A stretch of DNA of 62,193 nucleotides from Planctomycetia bacterium (GTDB lineage: Bacteria; Planctomycetota; Planctomycetia; Gemmatales; Gemmataceae), in assembly GCA_005799265.1 (NCBI GenBank), contig SYHD01000170.1, forward strand, positions 1-62,193, written 5' to 3'. The first letter of the stretch is position 1. Each line of letters starts with the position of its first letter. A program made the translations under genes and the position numbers. This document shows, piece after piece, positions 42,213 through 51,747 of the stretch. The notes beneath the pieces were generated by a model. The model was not told where the DNA came from. It did not search any database and saw only the letters and a list, made by a program, of their open reading frames with translations.

Positions 42213-44273
42213 TTACTTCGTCTCAGGCATGATCCGTGCTGGCGCTGGCACGCTGAATCCAGAAGACGCGGGCGCACCAATCGCGGGGGCCGGCGGCATC
42301 ATCGACCCGTGCGGGTCGCAGCAATAGGGGACCACGATCGGAATGCAACGCGCCACCTTCCGGGTTTCCGTGAAGCATTCCAACCGACACGTCACCTGCG
42401 GAACCTGCTTGACCAGTTCCTTCGGCACCATCCTGCACACCGTGTACGGCACCTGGACGACCTTGACCTCCGTCTCCATCCGGCACTTCCGGCACTCGAT
42501 CGCGCGCGACTTTTCCTCCACGATCAGCCGGCACACCGTGTACGGCACCAGGCACACTCTCTCTTCCTGGATGATCGTGCACTTCGTCTTCTTGACCATC
42601 GTCGTGTGATGCTGCGGCACAATCTTGCACGTCACGTATTCGGACCGGCAGACCTTTTCCTCGGGCACGATCACGCACTTCTTGCGTGTCACCATCTTGA
42701 TGTGCTCCTGGGGAATCATCTTGCATGTCACGTACGGAACCTTCCGAATGTGCACTTCCGGCACCTGGATGCACTTCCGGGAGGTCACAAGCTTCGTGTG
42801 CTCCTCGGCGACCATCCGGCAGGTCTGGTACGGGATCCGGCAGACCTTTTCTTCCGGAATCGTGATGCAGCGCTTGCAGGCCACCATCTTCGTGTGCTCT
42901 TCAGCGACCATCTTGCAGGTCGTAAAGGTCTCCCTGCGAACCCGCTGCTCGGGGATCACGATGCAGCGGTGACAGTCGGCCATGCGCACGTGCTCCTCGG
43001 CGACCATCTTGCATGATGTGTACACGCACCGCCGCGTCGATTGCTCACATATTGTTCGGCACACGTTGTACTTGACAACCGTGTCATATTCCTTCTGCAC
43101 CATCCGACAGCAGCGGATCGTGCGCTCTTCCTCGCGCGGGTGGAACGTGTGCTTGCACGTCCAACGACCTGGCATCTGCACGGGCACGGTCACCAGCGGG
43201 CCGGGAATGTAGCGGCACGCACAGCAACACTCGTCGAACACCCACACGCCCGGCTCGCGATAGCAGCGTTGCACGACTGGGCCGGGGCAAAAGGTATGCT
43301 CGGTCTTCCACTCGCCCACCTGCACCGTCACCTTCTGCTCGAAATACACCGGCTCGCAACGAATGACTTTGACGACCTTTTCCATCGGCTCGACAACCGT
43401 CCGGTACGTCTTCACTGGCACATCGACTTCGTGCTTCGTGACCACCGGCTTGCACACCGTGTACTTCACCGGCACCTGGTAGTGCTCCATTTTCTTGTGA
43501 TACACGGTATAGGGTATTTCACGCACATGCTTCTCATACACCGGCTTGCACACCGTGTACTTCACCGGCACCTGATATTCCTGGAACGCCTGCTTGTACG
43601 TCATGTAGCGATGCTCCATCACCCGCTGGGTGTATTCCGGCCTAAAGGTCTTGTATTTCACCGGGACTTGAAACTCCTGAATCTCTTGCCGCATAGTGCA
43701 GACGCGCACTTCCTTTTCGTGTTTGGTGTACTCAGGGCGGAAGGTCACCCACTTGACGGGGACCTGGTATTCCTGAAAGGTCTGATGGTGTACGGTGTAA
43801 CGCTGTTCCTTCAGGTGCTTCTCGAAGACCGGCTTGTACGTGATCGAGTGGACCGGCACTTCATAGACTTGATAAACCGGCTTGCACACCTTGTAACGCA
43901 CCTCTTTCTGGTGCGTCTCGTAAACGGGCCGACAGGTCTTATAATTTTGCATCACCTTGTAGGTCTCCCAGACCGGCTTCTGGACGCAGTAGCGTTCCTC
44001 CTTGACGCGGTTTTCGTGGACGGGATGATAGGTGACGCAGCGGACTTCCTTCATCGTCGTCTCGTAAACCGGCCGGTAGCGCACGCAAACGCGGTCCTCG
44101 TAGACCGTTTGGTAGGTGACATGGTACTGCACCCTGGGCATACAGGACTGCTGGCGGCAGTTCATCGAACCGGGGAACTGGCAAGCGCCGCAGTGCCGGG
44201 CGAGCCCCGTTTGCGCCGTCGCCGCGATGCCAAGCAGGGCTGCCAAGAGCGACGTAATCAGGTTAAGCCTCAT
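42213..44273 (-). CDS. YTV-type cysteine-rich cell-wall protein
   Basis: The protein has 686 residues. ATG at 44273 with GAGGAGA upstream gives a signal peptide (MRLNLITSLLAALLGIAATA). The rest is almost entirely repeat: in the first half units such as YQVPVKYTVCKPVYEKHVRE recur every 32 residues; in the second half units starting CKMVAEEH recur every 32 residues, each with three to four Cys. A Cys-rich centre (FDECCCACRYIPGP) separates them. The end is Pro/Ala-rich. Such Tyr-Thr-Val and Cys-rich proteins were described in the planctomycete cell wall, where disulfides probably cross-link them. A structural wall role is inferred. It has a promoter-like sequence and a strong terminator. Confidence 0.88.
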   Translation of the reverse strand: MRLNLITSLLAALLGIAATAQTGLARHCGACQFPGSMNCRQQSCMPRVQYHVTYQTVYEDRVCVRYRPVYETTMKEVRCVTYHPVHENRVKEERYCVQKPVWETYKVMQNYKTCRPVYETHQKEVRYKVCKPVYQVYEVPVHSITYKPVFEKHLKEQRYTVHHQTFQEYQVPVKWVTFRPEYTKHEKEVRVCTMRQEIQEFQVPVKYKTFRPEYTQRVMEHRYMTYKQAFQEYQVPVKYTVCKPVYEKHVREIPYTVYHKKMEHYQVPVKYTVCKPVVTKHEVDVPVKTYRTVVEPMEKVVKVIRCEPVYFEQKVTVQVGEWKTEHTFCPGPVVQRCYREPGVWVFDECCCACRYIPGPLVTVPVQMPGRWTCKHTFHPREEERTIRCCRMVQKEYDTVVKYNVCRTICEQSTRRCVYTSCKMVAEEHVRMADCHRCIVIPEQRVRRETFTTCKMVAEEHTKMVACKRCITIPEEKVCRIPYQTCRMVAEEHTKLVTSRKCIQVPEVHIRKVPYVTCKMIPQEHIKMVTRKKCVIVPEEKVCRSEYVTCKIVPQHHTTMVKKTKCTIIQEERVCLVPYTVCRLIVEEKSRAIECRKCRMETEVKVVQVPYTVCRMVPKELVKQVPQVTCRLECFTETRKVARCIPIVVPYCCDPHGSMMPPAPAIGAPASSGFSVPAPARIMPETK

Positions 44274-44353
44274 CGGAACTCTCCTCATCAGGATGCAGGT
44301 TTCACGGACATAGGCTACGCGCAGCCATGAACCATTCATGTCGTTTGGGTGAC

Positions 44354-44382
44354 AAAGTAAACTTGCGCGATAATACTGCCAA
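44354..44382 (-). promoter_or_regulatory. Promoter-like sequence for the YTV gene
   Basis: On the minus strand TTGGCA and TACTTT are separated by 17 bases, about 80 bases before the start. A TATTAT overlaps the spacer as an alternative -10. The region 44383-44606 shows nothing else I can name. Confidence 0.45.
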
Positions 44383-44606
44383 GGAAAAATAATCTTCACC
44401 GGAAAACAGTGAGTTTTGCTAAAGGTGGGTTAGCGCAATGCAATTATTCCGCAGCCGAGGACTTTTCGTGTGGTGGACTTTAACCAATGTGGAATATTCT
44501 CCAGGAAGGACCGCGACTGACTTGCGGTTTTATGAGGTGTGCTGGTTTTTCCATAGAATCCGGGGGGATCGACCATTCGCCGCTTGCGACTTTGGCGCTG
44601 CGACTT

Positions 44607-44656
44607 CTCCCCTCTCCCCCGCTACTCCGGGGGAGAGGGACCGGGGGTGAGGGGGA
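44607..44656. repeat. C/T-rich palindromic repeat, single copy
   Basis: TCCCCTCTCCCCCGCTACTC and CGGGGGAGAGGGA form a hairpin, followed by CCGGGGGTGAGGGG. It is the same unit as in polA (58654-58814) and at 50957-51100. Confidence 0.9.
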
Positions 44657-44716
44657 CCGTCTCACTCGCAGAGAAGTCGTCCCTACGGCAAACAGCAAGC
44701 GAAGGAGGCTGCCGTG

Positions 44717-45139
44717 ATGCGCTGGCTGATCTGGTCCGGGCTGCTGCTGATCTGGACGATCGCAGTGGAGTTTCCGGGTCGGAGCCCGGAAGAACACCCT
44801 GATCCTGAGGTGCTTCGTATTCTCAAGCAGATCGCCGCGAAGACGATGCACATCGGCGTCTACGCGTTCCTGACCGGTCTATCGCCTTGGGCCCCGCTGC
44901 CGGTGCGATTTCGCTGGGTCATGATGTTCGTGCTGATTGGACATGCCTGGTTGACGGAATGGCTGCAAGAGTTGCTCTCTCCCATCTGGTTTCGCCACGG
45001 TTCGTTGGCGGATGTGGGATTTGACCTACTGGGCATCGCAATGGGAGCAACGCTGACGTGGCGTAGCTGGGCGGGCGTCGCTGGCGCGAACTCACAAGCG
45101 GGCACTTCAAGCGATCCGGCGCCCCCGCGCGACCGCTAA
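44717..45139 (+). CDS. VanZ-like small membrane protein
   Basis: VanZ-like proteins are short membrane proteins; the founding member gives low-level teicoplanin resistance, but most are uncharacterised. The start is ATG 44717 or GTG 44714, with AAGGAGG just upstream. The 140 residues have three to four hydrophobic segments (MRWLIWSGLLLIWTIAVEFP, then FRWVMMFVLIGHAWLTEWLQ) and the usual VanZ features: KTMHIGVYAFLTG, LTEWLQELLSP and GSLADVGFDLLGIAMG. The C-terminal tail is soluble. It converges with the pseudocaspase gene, only 16 bases away. Confidence 0.85.
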   Translation: MRWLIWSGLLLIWTIAVEFPGRSPEEHPDPEVLRILKQIAAKTMHIGVYAFLTGLSPWAPLPVRFRWVMMFVLIGHAWLTEWLQELLSPIWFRHGSLADVGFDLLGIAMGATLTWRSWAGVAGANSQAGTSSDPAPPRDR

Positions 45140-45155
45140 ACCGCGAGCGGCGACG

Positions 45156-47528
45156 TCAATCGCTCTTGGGTCGCCACGCCAGGCCGAGCGAGATCACGCT
45201 TTCGCGCTGCGCCAGCAAGGCCCACGGCGTGCCGGGATATTGCTCCTGGATTTTTTCAAATAATCCCTTGTTGGCCTTGGCGAGATCCTTGGCCTTCTTC
45301 TCGGTGACGTTGATCTTCGCGCCGGTGATGCCGACACGCCAGCCGCTTTGGCCCGGAGCAAGGTCAGGCAGATTATCGGCACGAATCTGGCCGAGCGTAT
45401 AGTTGTACTCGAAGAGGTAGATCAGACGCGACTGCAAGCGCGCCTGGGCGTAATCGAAATTGGCCTGCCAGCGTCTAGACGTTTCCATCTCGCGTTGCTC
45501 GCCCGCCTTCTTGACAGTTTCAAGCACGCGATCGAGTTCGAACATCGATATGCCGAGGGGCGTTTGCTCGTCTTTGAAGCGTGCTTTTTGCTTCGGATCG
45601 ATCGGGCTGCGCAGGACCTCGCGCATGGTGATTTTCGAGCTCTTTTCAAGCGCTTCGAGAGACTCGAAGTAGGCGCCTCGTAGAGGGAACTGCTTCGTGA
45701 ACTCTTCCTTGTTGCTCTGATAACGCTTGAAGAGCTCGGTGACGTTCTGATAATCGTCGGCCTTGTAGCCGTCGAGTTTTTTCGCGGAGAAGGCGGGTAG
45801 GTTCTGGGCCTTGAGCAGGTTGGTGTCACCGGCGCGCGTATCGCGCCAGGCGGGTAGAAGCCTGATCTCGTCAAGGATATTATTCACCTGGGTCGTGCCG
45901 GCAGCCTCGCCGCCGGGCGCCATCGGCGGCTTGAGCGTCAGTGTCGGCGCCAGCGGCTCATCTTTGTTGAACGCCACGACGTTATCGCTCGCCTTACCTG
46001 TAAGGCGCGCGATTTGCGTCTTCTTTTCCGCATTCGCCAGGTCCACCAGACGCAAGTTAACTTTGACGACCAAGTCCTCGATTGGAATCGGTTGCGACGC
46101 CGTCGCAATGCCGACCATTTCCGGACCTCCCTGCAACGCATGACACAGGGCTTGCATGAACGCGCTGCCGCCGTCCAATTCGAGGGCCACTTGTTCCTTT
46201 TGGCATGAGCACCACACCTGCACGCCCGGGGGCGGAGTCAGCAATTCCTTGTCGAAGGCTTCCGGCATGGCCCCTTCCGCGCCTTCACCGGGACTAGGCA
46301 GTTCGTGGCCGCGGCTGGGCGAGTAGCGGAACACGTCCAAGATCAGAATCTTCTGCTGCGCTCGGCAGCTTGCCAGTTGATCGAATACCCACTTCAGGGG
46401 TATCAGTTTCTCCGGAACTTTCGCGCCCTCCGGAATTTTCAAGTCGCCGTCGATCGGCACCAGATACGCTTTGTCGTCGACCGAGGCCGCGTGCCCGGCG
46501 AAGAAGACGATGACGCGGTCCTGAGCACGGGATGTTTCCACGAAATCACGGATCGTCATTTCGAGGACCGACTTTTGCGTTGAATGCGGCTGCGCGACTT
46601 TGCCGCCCGGCGGAACCCCGTCGGAGAGTTCAGTCACCTGCGTTACGGGAAAGTTCATCGGTGGGCGCGACAGAAGATCGCGCAACACGCCGGTGCTGCT
46701 GCCGGGATAGCCCCCCTTTACCGAATCGCGGCCGCTGCCGTAATGGACAGTGCTGAACATCAGGTAGTTGTTGACGTTGATGAGCAAGGCCCGGCGCGGG
46801 AACGGATCGTTGGAGAACGGCGGCGGCGGTGGTTTCTTGCCGTCCTTTTTCGTCTTGTCCTTATTCGGATCGGTGAAGGGAGGAGGATTTTTCTTGGTGG
46901 CGTCCGTCTTGGGCGAATCGTCTTTCGTCGTGGGAGGTTTGTCCCTGGCGTCTTTGTTGGCGACCGCGCCGTCTTTGCTTTTGCCGTTGACCTTCGCGGC
47001 ACCATCGGTCGGCTTGGGCTTGTCCCTGTCTTTGACAGCAACGGGCTTGACGTCGTTGTTCTTGGCAAGTTCCTTGGGCGGCGTAATTTCGCCCCAATTC
47101 GCCGCGACCTTGTAGACGACGAAACCGGCCCCCGCGATGCCGATCATGAACAGGAAGAAGAACATCACGACCAGGAGAAGCAACCCACCGGCTTTCGATT
47201 TGCTCGGCTTGGCGACTTTGGGCGCCAGGACGGGTTCGTCCCCAGTGAATCCGAACGGGGCGTTTGAGGGGGTCTGCGGCGGCACCGCAAACGTGGGGAC
47301 GGCTTCCACGGCGGGCGCCGGCTTGGCGATCGGCACGGACTGATTGGGCTTCGCAATCGAGGCTGGCACGCCAGCGGCAACGTTCGTCGAATTGGTCGCG
47401 GCGCTCTTGTCCTTTGCCTGGATCATCTTCTCACAGTGCTTACAGCGCATCAATTTCGACAGCCACTCGGCGGGAATGCGCAGCACATTATTGCAATGCG
47501 GGCATTTGGCTTGAACGACCTGCGACAT
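45156..47528 (-). CDS. Caspase-like (C14) protein lacking the catalytic Cys
   Basis: The protein has 790 residues. The N-terminus is a zinc ribbon (KCPHCNNVLRIPAEWL, then MRCKHCEKMI), followed by a low-complexity stretch and one membrane helix (GGLLLLVVMFFFLFMIGIAG, near residue 130). A Lys/Asp/Pro-rich linker leads to a caspase p20-like domain: RRALLINVNNYLMFS, QDRVIVFFAGHAAS (His in place), YLVPIDGDL and KILILDVFRYSPSRG. The position of the usual DxC(R) Cys is Phe, so peptidase activity is unlikely. The C-terminal ~300 residues are helical with no family I recognise. A structural or ligand-binding pseudoenzyme is the likely reading. It is divergent from the gene at 47705. Confidence 0.85.
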   Translation of the reverse strand: MSQVVQAKCPHCNNVLRIPAEWLSKLMRCKHCEKMIQAKDKSAATNSTNVAAGVPASIAKPNQSVPIAKPAPAVEAVPTFAVPPQTPSNAPFGFTGDEPVLAPKVAKPSKSKAGGLLLLVVMFFFLFMIGIAGAGFVVYKVAANWGEITPPKELAKNNDVKPVAVKDRDKPKPTDGAAKVNGKSKDGAVANKDARDKPPTTKDDSPKTDATKKNPPPFTDPNKDKTKKDGKKPPPPPFSNDPFPRRALLINVNNYLMFSTVHYGSGRDSVKGGYPGSSTGVLRDLLSRPPMNFPVTQVTELSDGVPPGGKVAQPHSTQKSVLEMTIRDFVETSRAQDRVIVFFAGHAASVDDKAYLVPIDGDLKIPEGAKVPEKLIPLKWVFDQLASCRAQQKILILDVFRYSPSRGHELPSPGEGAEGAMPEAFDKELLTPPPGVQVWCSCQKEQVALELDGGSAFMQALCHALQGGPEMVGIATASQPIPIEDLVVKVNLRLVDLANAEKKTQIARLTGKASDNVVAFNKDEPLAPTLTLKPPMAPGGEAAGTTQVNNILDEIRLLPAWRDTRAGDTNLLKAQNLPAFSAKKLDGYKADDYQNVTELFKRYQSNKEEFTKQFPLRGAYFESLEALEKSSKITMREVLRSPIDPKQKARFKDEQTPLGISMFELDRVLETVKKAGEQREMETSRRWQANFDYAQARLQSRLIYLFEYNYTLGQIRADNLPDLAPGQSGWRVGITGAKINVTEKKAKDLAKANKGLFEKIQEQYPGTPWALLAQRESVISLGLAWRPKSD

Positions 47529-47704
47529 GGACGGTCCCTTTCTTCGCCAACGCGCGGAATCCTCCATTAATCCTTTGACGTTATTGTACGATACAAGGTT
47601 CCACGATGAAAGCACGAAATCGACGGCGTCTCTTTCTGTTTCGCCGCTTCGCTCCCCGATTCATATCTCAACTGCAAGCAAACCGCCTCAACCCGGAGAT
47701 TACC

Positions 47705-50700
47705 ATGTTGCGTCCTCTCGTCGTTGCCGTGATCGTGCTTTCGCTCGCCACGTCAGTAGCCATGGGCCAGGAGAAGCCAATCCGCCTCCTCGCCGAGGCG
47801 GAGGACTTCACCGTCGAGAAAGGCGCCTGGAAGGTCGTCCCCTACAAGGAGAACTACTATGCCTCGACCTTCGCGATCACGTTTCTTTCACGCATGGGCT
47901 GTTTAGGCGCCCCGGAGCAAGTGAAGGAAGACGCGATCGCCACGCAGAAGATCGTGCTTCCCGCGGCCGGTGAGTTTCACGTTTTGGCGCGCTTCGAGCA
48001 GCCGGTCGATTTCTCCGTCGAGTTCACGCTCGAAATCGAGCAAGCAGGTAAAATTGCTTACAAGAAGCTCTTCGGCAAGCTGGAGGATCCAAAGATCTGG
48101 GCCTTGAACGGCAACAAGCGCGTGGCCATGGAACGCTACTGGTGGGGCGGCACTGACAACATCGTCTGGCAGCAAGGCGAACCCGTCAAGCTCGCCCAAG
48201 GCCCCGCGACCTTGCGCCTCCTCGCCGGGCCGCAGCTCGACGCCGGCAAACCACGCATCAACGCGGCGCGACGAAACATTGATGTTATCTGTCTGACTAA
48301 CGATCTCGAAGGCATGGCCGCGCAGAAGAAAACGCGCTATCTCGAATTCGACGGCTGGCTTGTTCAAGACGGTGATCTGTTCGTGCGCATCACCAATCCC
48401 AAGGACGCGGTCGCGCCGTGTGTCCCCGTGATCGAGCCATCGTCAGGCGGACAGCATTCCCCCTACTACATCCACATCCGCGATTGGCCGACGATTCGCG
48501 TCGTCAAGAGCGGCATGCTTGTCGATCCGACGAAGTATCAGCTCACCGGCCCGCGCTCGCATGCGGTTTCACGCAAGCTTATCGCACCGAGCCTCGACCT
48601 CGAAAAACTTGTGACCCCAAACCCGAAGCAACCGAAAGGCAAGCCGACGTTGACGATCCCCGACGAGGAATACCTGAACCCCGGCGATACTTCCGCCTGG
48701 GTTCCCGTCGGACAGGCGCTCGATTCGCTCAATGACAGCACCTGGTTCCCCAAGGCCATCTACAGGGGCAAGGCCAGTCCGACCTACCTCCAGTTAGAGT
48801 TCGGCGTCCCCGACGGCAAAGGCGGCATCAAGAGCGTCCGTACTGTCACCTTCAAGGACGAAACCTTCGAGATACCCGGCAACGTTGCCGCCAATCCCGT
48901 CATCCGCACGCAACTCGAAGCCGTCAAGTGGCTGCGCATGGAGGTCGAAAAGTTCCCGAAAGTGGGCAGCGTTCCCAAACGCTTGCCCATCTACGGCATC
49001 GGCGCCTTTTCCGGCGCGATGTCCAACCCCGGTCCGCTCGGCGAGGAAGCGACCAAGCTCTCCCTCGCCCTCGGCAGCAACACGCTCACCGGCGAATCGT
49101 TCTGGAGCAAGCAACTCGGCGTCCCCGAACGCAAGACGCGGCTCGTCGCCCATTGGCCGGTCGGCTCCGAGAAGTCGAACTGGGCGAATGCCATGAAAGC
49201 CGGCACCGCCAAGACGATCAAAGTCATCAGCTTCGGCGACGAGATCCACATCTCACCGCTGACGCCGCCCAAGGGAAAGGAAGCCGAATTCAACCTTAAG
49301 TTCGTCGCCTGGCTGAAATCGAAGAATGTCCCTGGCGCCGACAACGCCAAGTTCACAGGCAAGTCCGATGATCCCTGGTTCTACTACTCATCCCTCTACT
49401 CAACCAATGCCGGCATCGAGCACTACGCGCAAGCGACGAAATGGCTCGAAGAGAACGCCGGCAAGGACATCCTCACCGGCGCCAACTATTCGCCGCACGC
49501 CAACTTCATGGTCACGGAGATGCAGTGGGTGCGCCCGTTCAAGATGCGCGCCATGAATATGCCGTGGAGCGAGGATTACGTCTGGCAGATCCCTGAATTC
49601 AGCGTGCAGGTCTCCGGCTACCTGACCTCCGGCTTCCGCTGCGGCGCCAAGTATCACAACATGCCGATCATGATGTACGTGATGCCGCACAGCCCCGGCA
49701 ACACGCCGCGCAGCTTCCGCCTGTCGTACTACACGTGCATCGCTCATGGGGCGACGCTCATCAATTACTTCTGCGCATCGCCGCTTGCCGTTGGCAGCAC
49801 GGAGAACTATGTCGCCACGCACGATCTCGGCATGTGGCGTGAGATCCACAAGGTCACGCACGAGGCTGGCGTCTTCGAGGATTACGTGCTCGACGCCAAG
49901 GTGCGCCCCGCCAAGGTCGGCTTGCTCCTGTCGAGCGTCGATGAGATCATGACCGGCGATTCCAATTCCAAGGGCGGCATCCACAATCACGAACGCAAGG
50001 CGATCTACTACGCCCTGCGTCATGCCCAGGTCCCGGTCGATTTCGTCACCGAGGACGACGTCATCGAAGGCCTGTGTAAGGATTACCAGGTCATCTACGT
50101 CACCCAGCAGTACTTGCACTCGAACGCCGTCAAGGGGCTCAAGAAATGGGTCGAAGCGGGCGGCACGCTCGTCGCGCTGTGCGGCGGCGGGTTCCTTGAC
50201 GAGTTCGGGAAAGCGAATCCCGACGTCCAGGCTCTCTATGGCGTCAAGTCACAGACGCTCTACAAGGACCCGAAGCTGACGATGGTGCTCGCGAAGCAAG
50301 ACCTGCCGTTGTACAAACCGCTCGACATGGTCAAGCTCGACAAGACCGAGGTCCCGGTGCTCGTCTGGAAACAATCGATGGTTGCCGGCGACGGCAAGGT
50401 CATCGCCAAGTACAAGGACACCTCGCCGGCCGTCATCGAAAAATCGCAAGGCAAAGGCAAGGCGATCCTGTACGCCTTCTTCCCCGGCATGGCCTACGAA
50501 CGCAGCGGCTTGCCGATTCTTCCGGCGGACCGCGGCGGCACAGACGCCGGCTACAACCACTTCCTCCCCACCAAGATGGACGCCGACCTGCGTCGTCAGC
50601 TCGTTGACGATATGCTCCCCGTCAGCTTCAAGCGTCCGGTCGAATGCAGCGAGCCGCTCGTCGAGACGACCTGCATCGACGGGAAAGGCAAGCTCGCCAT

Positions 50701-50881
50701 CCCGCTCATCAATTACACCGGTCAGCCGATCGACAAACTGGTCGTGCGCATCGCCGGCGTGACGAATCCGAAGTCCATCCGTAGCGTCGAGCGCGGCGTC
50801 CTTAAATCCGAGACCCAAGGCGGCGCGACCGTAGTAACGTTGCGGCTCGACGTGGCGGATATGCTGCTCATTGATCGTTAG
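47705..50881 (+). CDS. Very large secreted protein, beta-galactosidase-like region
   Basis: ATG at 47705 (GGAG upstream) gives 1058 residues with a signal peptide (MLRPLVVAVIVLSLATSVAM). The N-terminal part (about 20-200) is a beta domain. The central part (LTGANYSPHANFMVTEMQWV, YVWQIPEFSVQVSGYLTSGF) resembles a TIM barrel of glycosidase type. Residues about 735-860 resemble the trimerisation domain of family 42 beta-galactosidases: VGLLLSSVDEIMTGDSNSKG, QVPVDFVTEDDVIEGLCKDY, VIYVTQQYLHSNAVKGLKKW and EAGGTLVALCGGGFL. Catalytic Glu residues cannot be placed. A carbohydrate role is plausible. It has no obvious operon partner. Confidence 0.7.
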   Translation: MLRPLVVAVIVLSLATSVAMGQEKPIRLLAEAEDFTVEKGAWKVVPYKENYYASTFAITFLSRMGCLGAPEQVKEDAIATQKIVLPAAGEFHVLARFEQPVDFSVEFTLEIEQAGKIAYKKLFGKLEDPKIWALNGNKRVAMERYWWGGTDNIVWQQGEPVKLAQGPATLRLLAGPQLDAGKPRINAARRNIDVICLTNDLEGMAAQKKTRYLEFDGWLVQDGDLFVRITNPKDAVAPCVPVIEPSSGGQHSPYYIHIRDWPTIRVVKSGMLVDPTKYQLTGPRSHAVSRKLIAPSLDLEKLVTPNPKQPKGKPTLTIPDEEYLNPGDTSAWVPVGQALDSLNDSTWFPKAIYRGKASPTYLQLEFGVPDGKGGIKSVRTVTFKDETFEIPGNVAANPVIRTQLEAVKWLRMEVEKFPKVGSVPKRLPIYGIGAFSGAMSNPGPLGEEATKLSLALGSNTLTGESFWSKQLGVPERKTRLVAHWPVGSEKSNWANAMKAGTAKTIKVISFGDEIHISPLTPPKGKEAEFNLKFVAWLKSKNVPGADNAKFTGKSDDPWFYYSSLYSTNAGIEHYAQATKWLEENAGKDILTGANYSPHANFMVTEMQWVRPFKMRAMNMPWSEDYVWQIPEFSVQVSGYLTSGFRCGAKYHNMPIMMYVMPHSPGNTPRSFRLSYYTCIAHGATLINYFCASPLAVGSTENYVATHDLGMWREIHKVTHEAGVFEDYVLDAKVRPAKVGLLLSSVDEIMTGDSNSKGGIHNHERKAIYYALRHAQVPVDFVTEDDVIEGLCKDYQVIYVTQQYLHSNAVKGLKKWVEAGGTLVALCGGGFLDEFGKANPDVQALYGVKSQTLYKDPKLTMVLAKQDLPLYKPLDMVKLDKTEVPVLVWKQSMVAGDGKVIAKYKDTSPAVIEKSQGKGKAILYAFFPGMAYERSGLPILPADRGGTDAGYNHFLPTKMDADLRRQLVDDMLPVSFKRPVECSEPLVETTCIDGKGKLAIPLINYTGQPIDKLVVRIAGVTNPKSIRSVERGVLKSETQGGATVVTLRLDVADMLLIDR

Positions 50882-50956
50882 CCGGTAATTCGTTGACGGA
50901 GCCAGATGTGGCGCTTCGGTTGATTCGATTGCAAACCCGGCAGCACTGTTTGTTTC

Positions 50957-51100
50957 GTAACCGTTCACCCCTCTCCCCTGTACTCAGGGGAGAGGGGCCG
51001 GGGGTGAGGGGTTGGGGCGCCGCGCAACCGACCGTTCGTCCCCCTCACCCCCGACCCCTCTCCCCCTGAGTACAGGGGGAGAGGGGAGCTGAACGGTTAC
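50957..51100. repeat. Two inverted C/T-rich repeat copies
   Basis: Two copies of the palindromic unit lie head to head: CCCCTCTCCCCTGTACTCAG at the left and CCCCCTGAGTACAGGGGGAG at the right. They are bounded by GTAACCGTTCA and TGAACGGTTAC, which are inverted too. The whole 144 bases form one large inverted structure before the gene at 51129. Confidence 0.9.
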
Positions 51101-51128
51101 TTTGTTTCTTACCCCAAGGAGCCTTCCA

Positions 51129-51566
51129 ATGAATCGTCTGTTGCCTTCGATCATGGTCCTGTTGGTCGTTCTCGGCATCACCACGCTTGCCGACAGCCAA
51201 GGTACTGCCGCGGGCGGCGGCAACAAGAAGACGCTCAAGGATTTGATCGTCGGCAAATGGGAACCCGAAAGCACGAAAGAAGCCAAGGGCATCAAAGGTA
51301 TCTTCATCGAATTCACCAAGGACAACAAAATGACCATGGTCGTGAAATTCGATGAGGAAACGGCGAAGCTGGTGGGCAAGCCCGAATTCAGCAAATCGGG
51401 AACGTACAAGATCCTGGACAATGACATCGTCGAAACCAAGATTGAAGAGAAAGGCAAGGAAAAATTGGACAAGGCCAAGGTCGTCGTGACGGAAACATCC
51501 ATGATCGTCTCGCCGCTGGAAGGAAAAAACAAAGGCAAGGAAGAGAAATTCAAACGCGTAAAGTAG
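51129..51566 (+). CDS. TIGR03066-like secreted small protein
   Basis: The protein has 145 residues; AAGGAG precedes ATG at 51129. A signal peptide (MNRLLPSIMVLLVVLGITTL, ending near DSQ) leads to a lipocalin-like small beta domain: LIVGKWEPESTKEAKG, GIFIEFTKDNKMTMVVKFDE, SGTYKILDNDIVETKIEEKG. This 'VGKWE...EFTKDNK' pattern matches the TIGR03066 paralogue family first defined in Gemmata. The function is unknown. The leader contains the large inverted repeat. The interval 51567-51747 after it holds nothing I can name. Confidence 0.75.
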   Translation: MNRLLPSIMVLLVVLGITTLADSQGTAAGGGNKKTLKDLIVGKWEPESTKEAKGIKGIFIEFTKDNKMTMVVKFDEETAKLVGKPEFSKSGTYKILDNDIVETKIEEKGKEKLDKAKVVVTETSMIVSPLEGKNKGKEEKFKRVK

Positions 51567-51747
51567 GCGGACCTTTCCGTCGAGCCAAGACAGCCCGGAG
51601 GAGCGCGCTCAAGCGCGTTTTGTGATTGCGACGCCGCAAGTGCCGGGATGCGGGTGACGCTTCCGCAAGCTTCACTCGCGTTCTGGCAGCGCGGCTGACT
51701 CTCTCGGGACTTGAGATTTTGCGTTGCAAATCTAACGCCGCAATGAA

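Noticed and set aside
42330..43250. 96-base periodic DNA considered as CRISPR or tandem satellite
   Set aside because: The period reflects the 32-residue protein repeat of the YTV gene; units are diverged and form one open frame with signal peptide and terminator.
43041..44330. Long plus-strand frame opposite the YTV gene
   Set aside because: It is a shadow of the repetitive, GC-rich coding strand; it has no start signal and its sequence is only low-complexity His/Leu/Arg.
44438..44650. Plus-strand 70-codon frame before the VanZ gene
   Set aside because: Its second half is translated palindromic repeat (SPLSPATPGERD) and it has no ribosome site or similarity.
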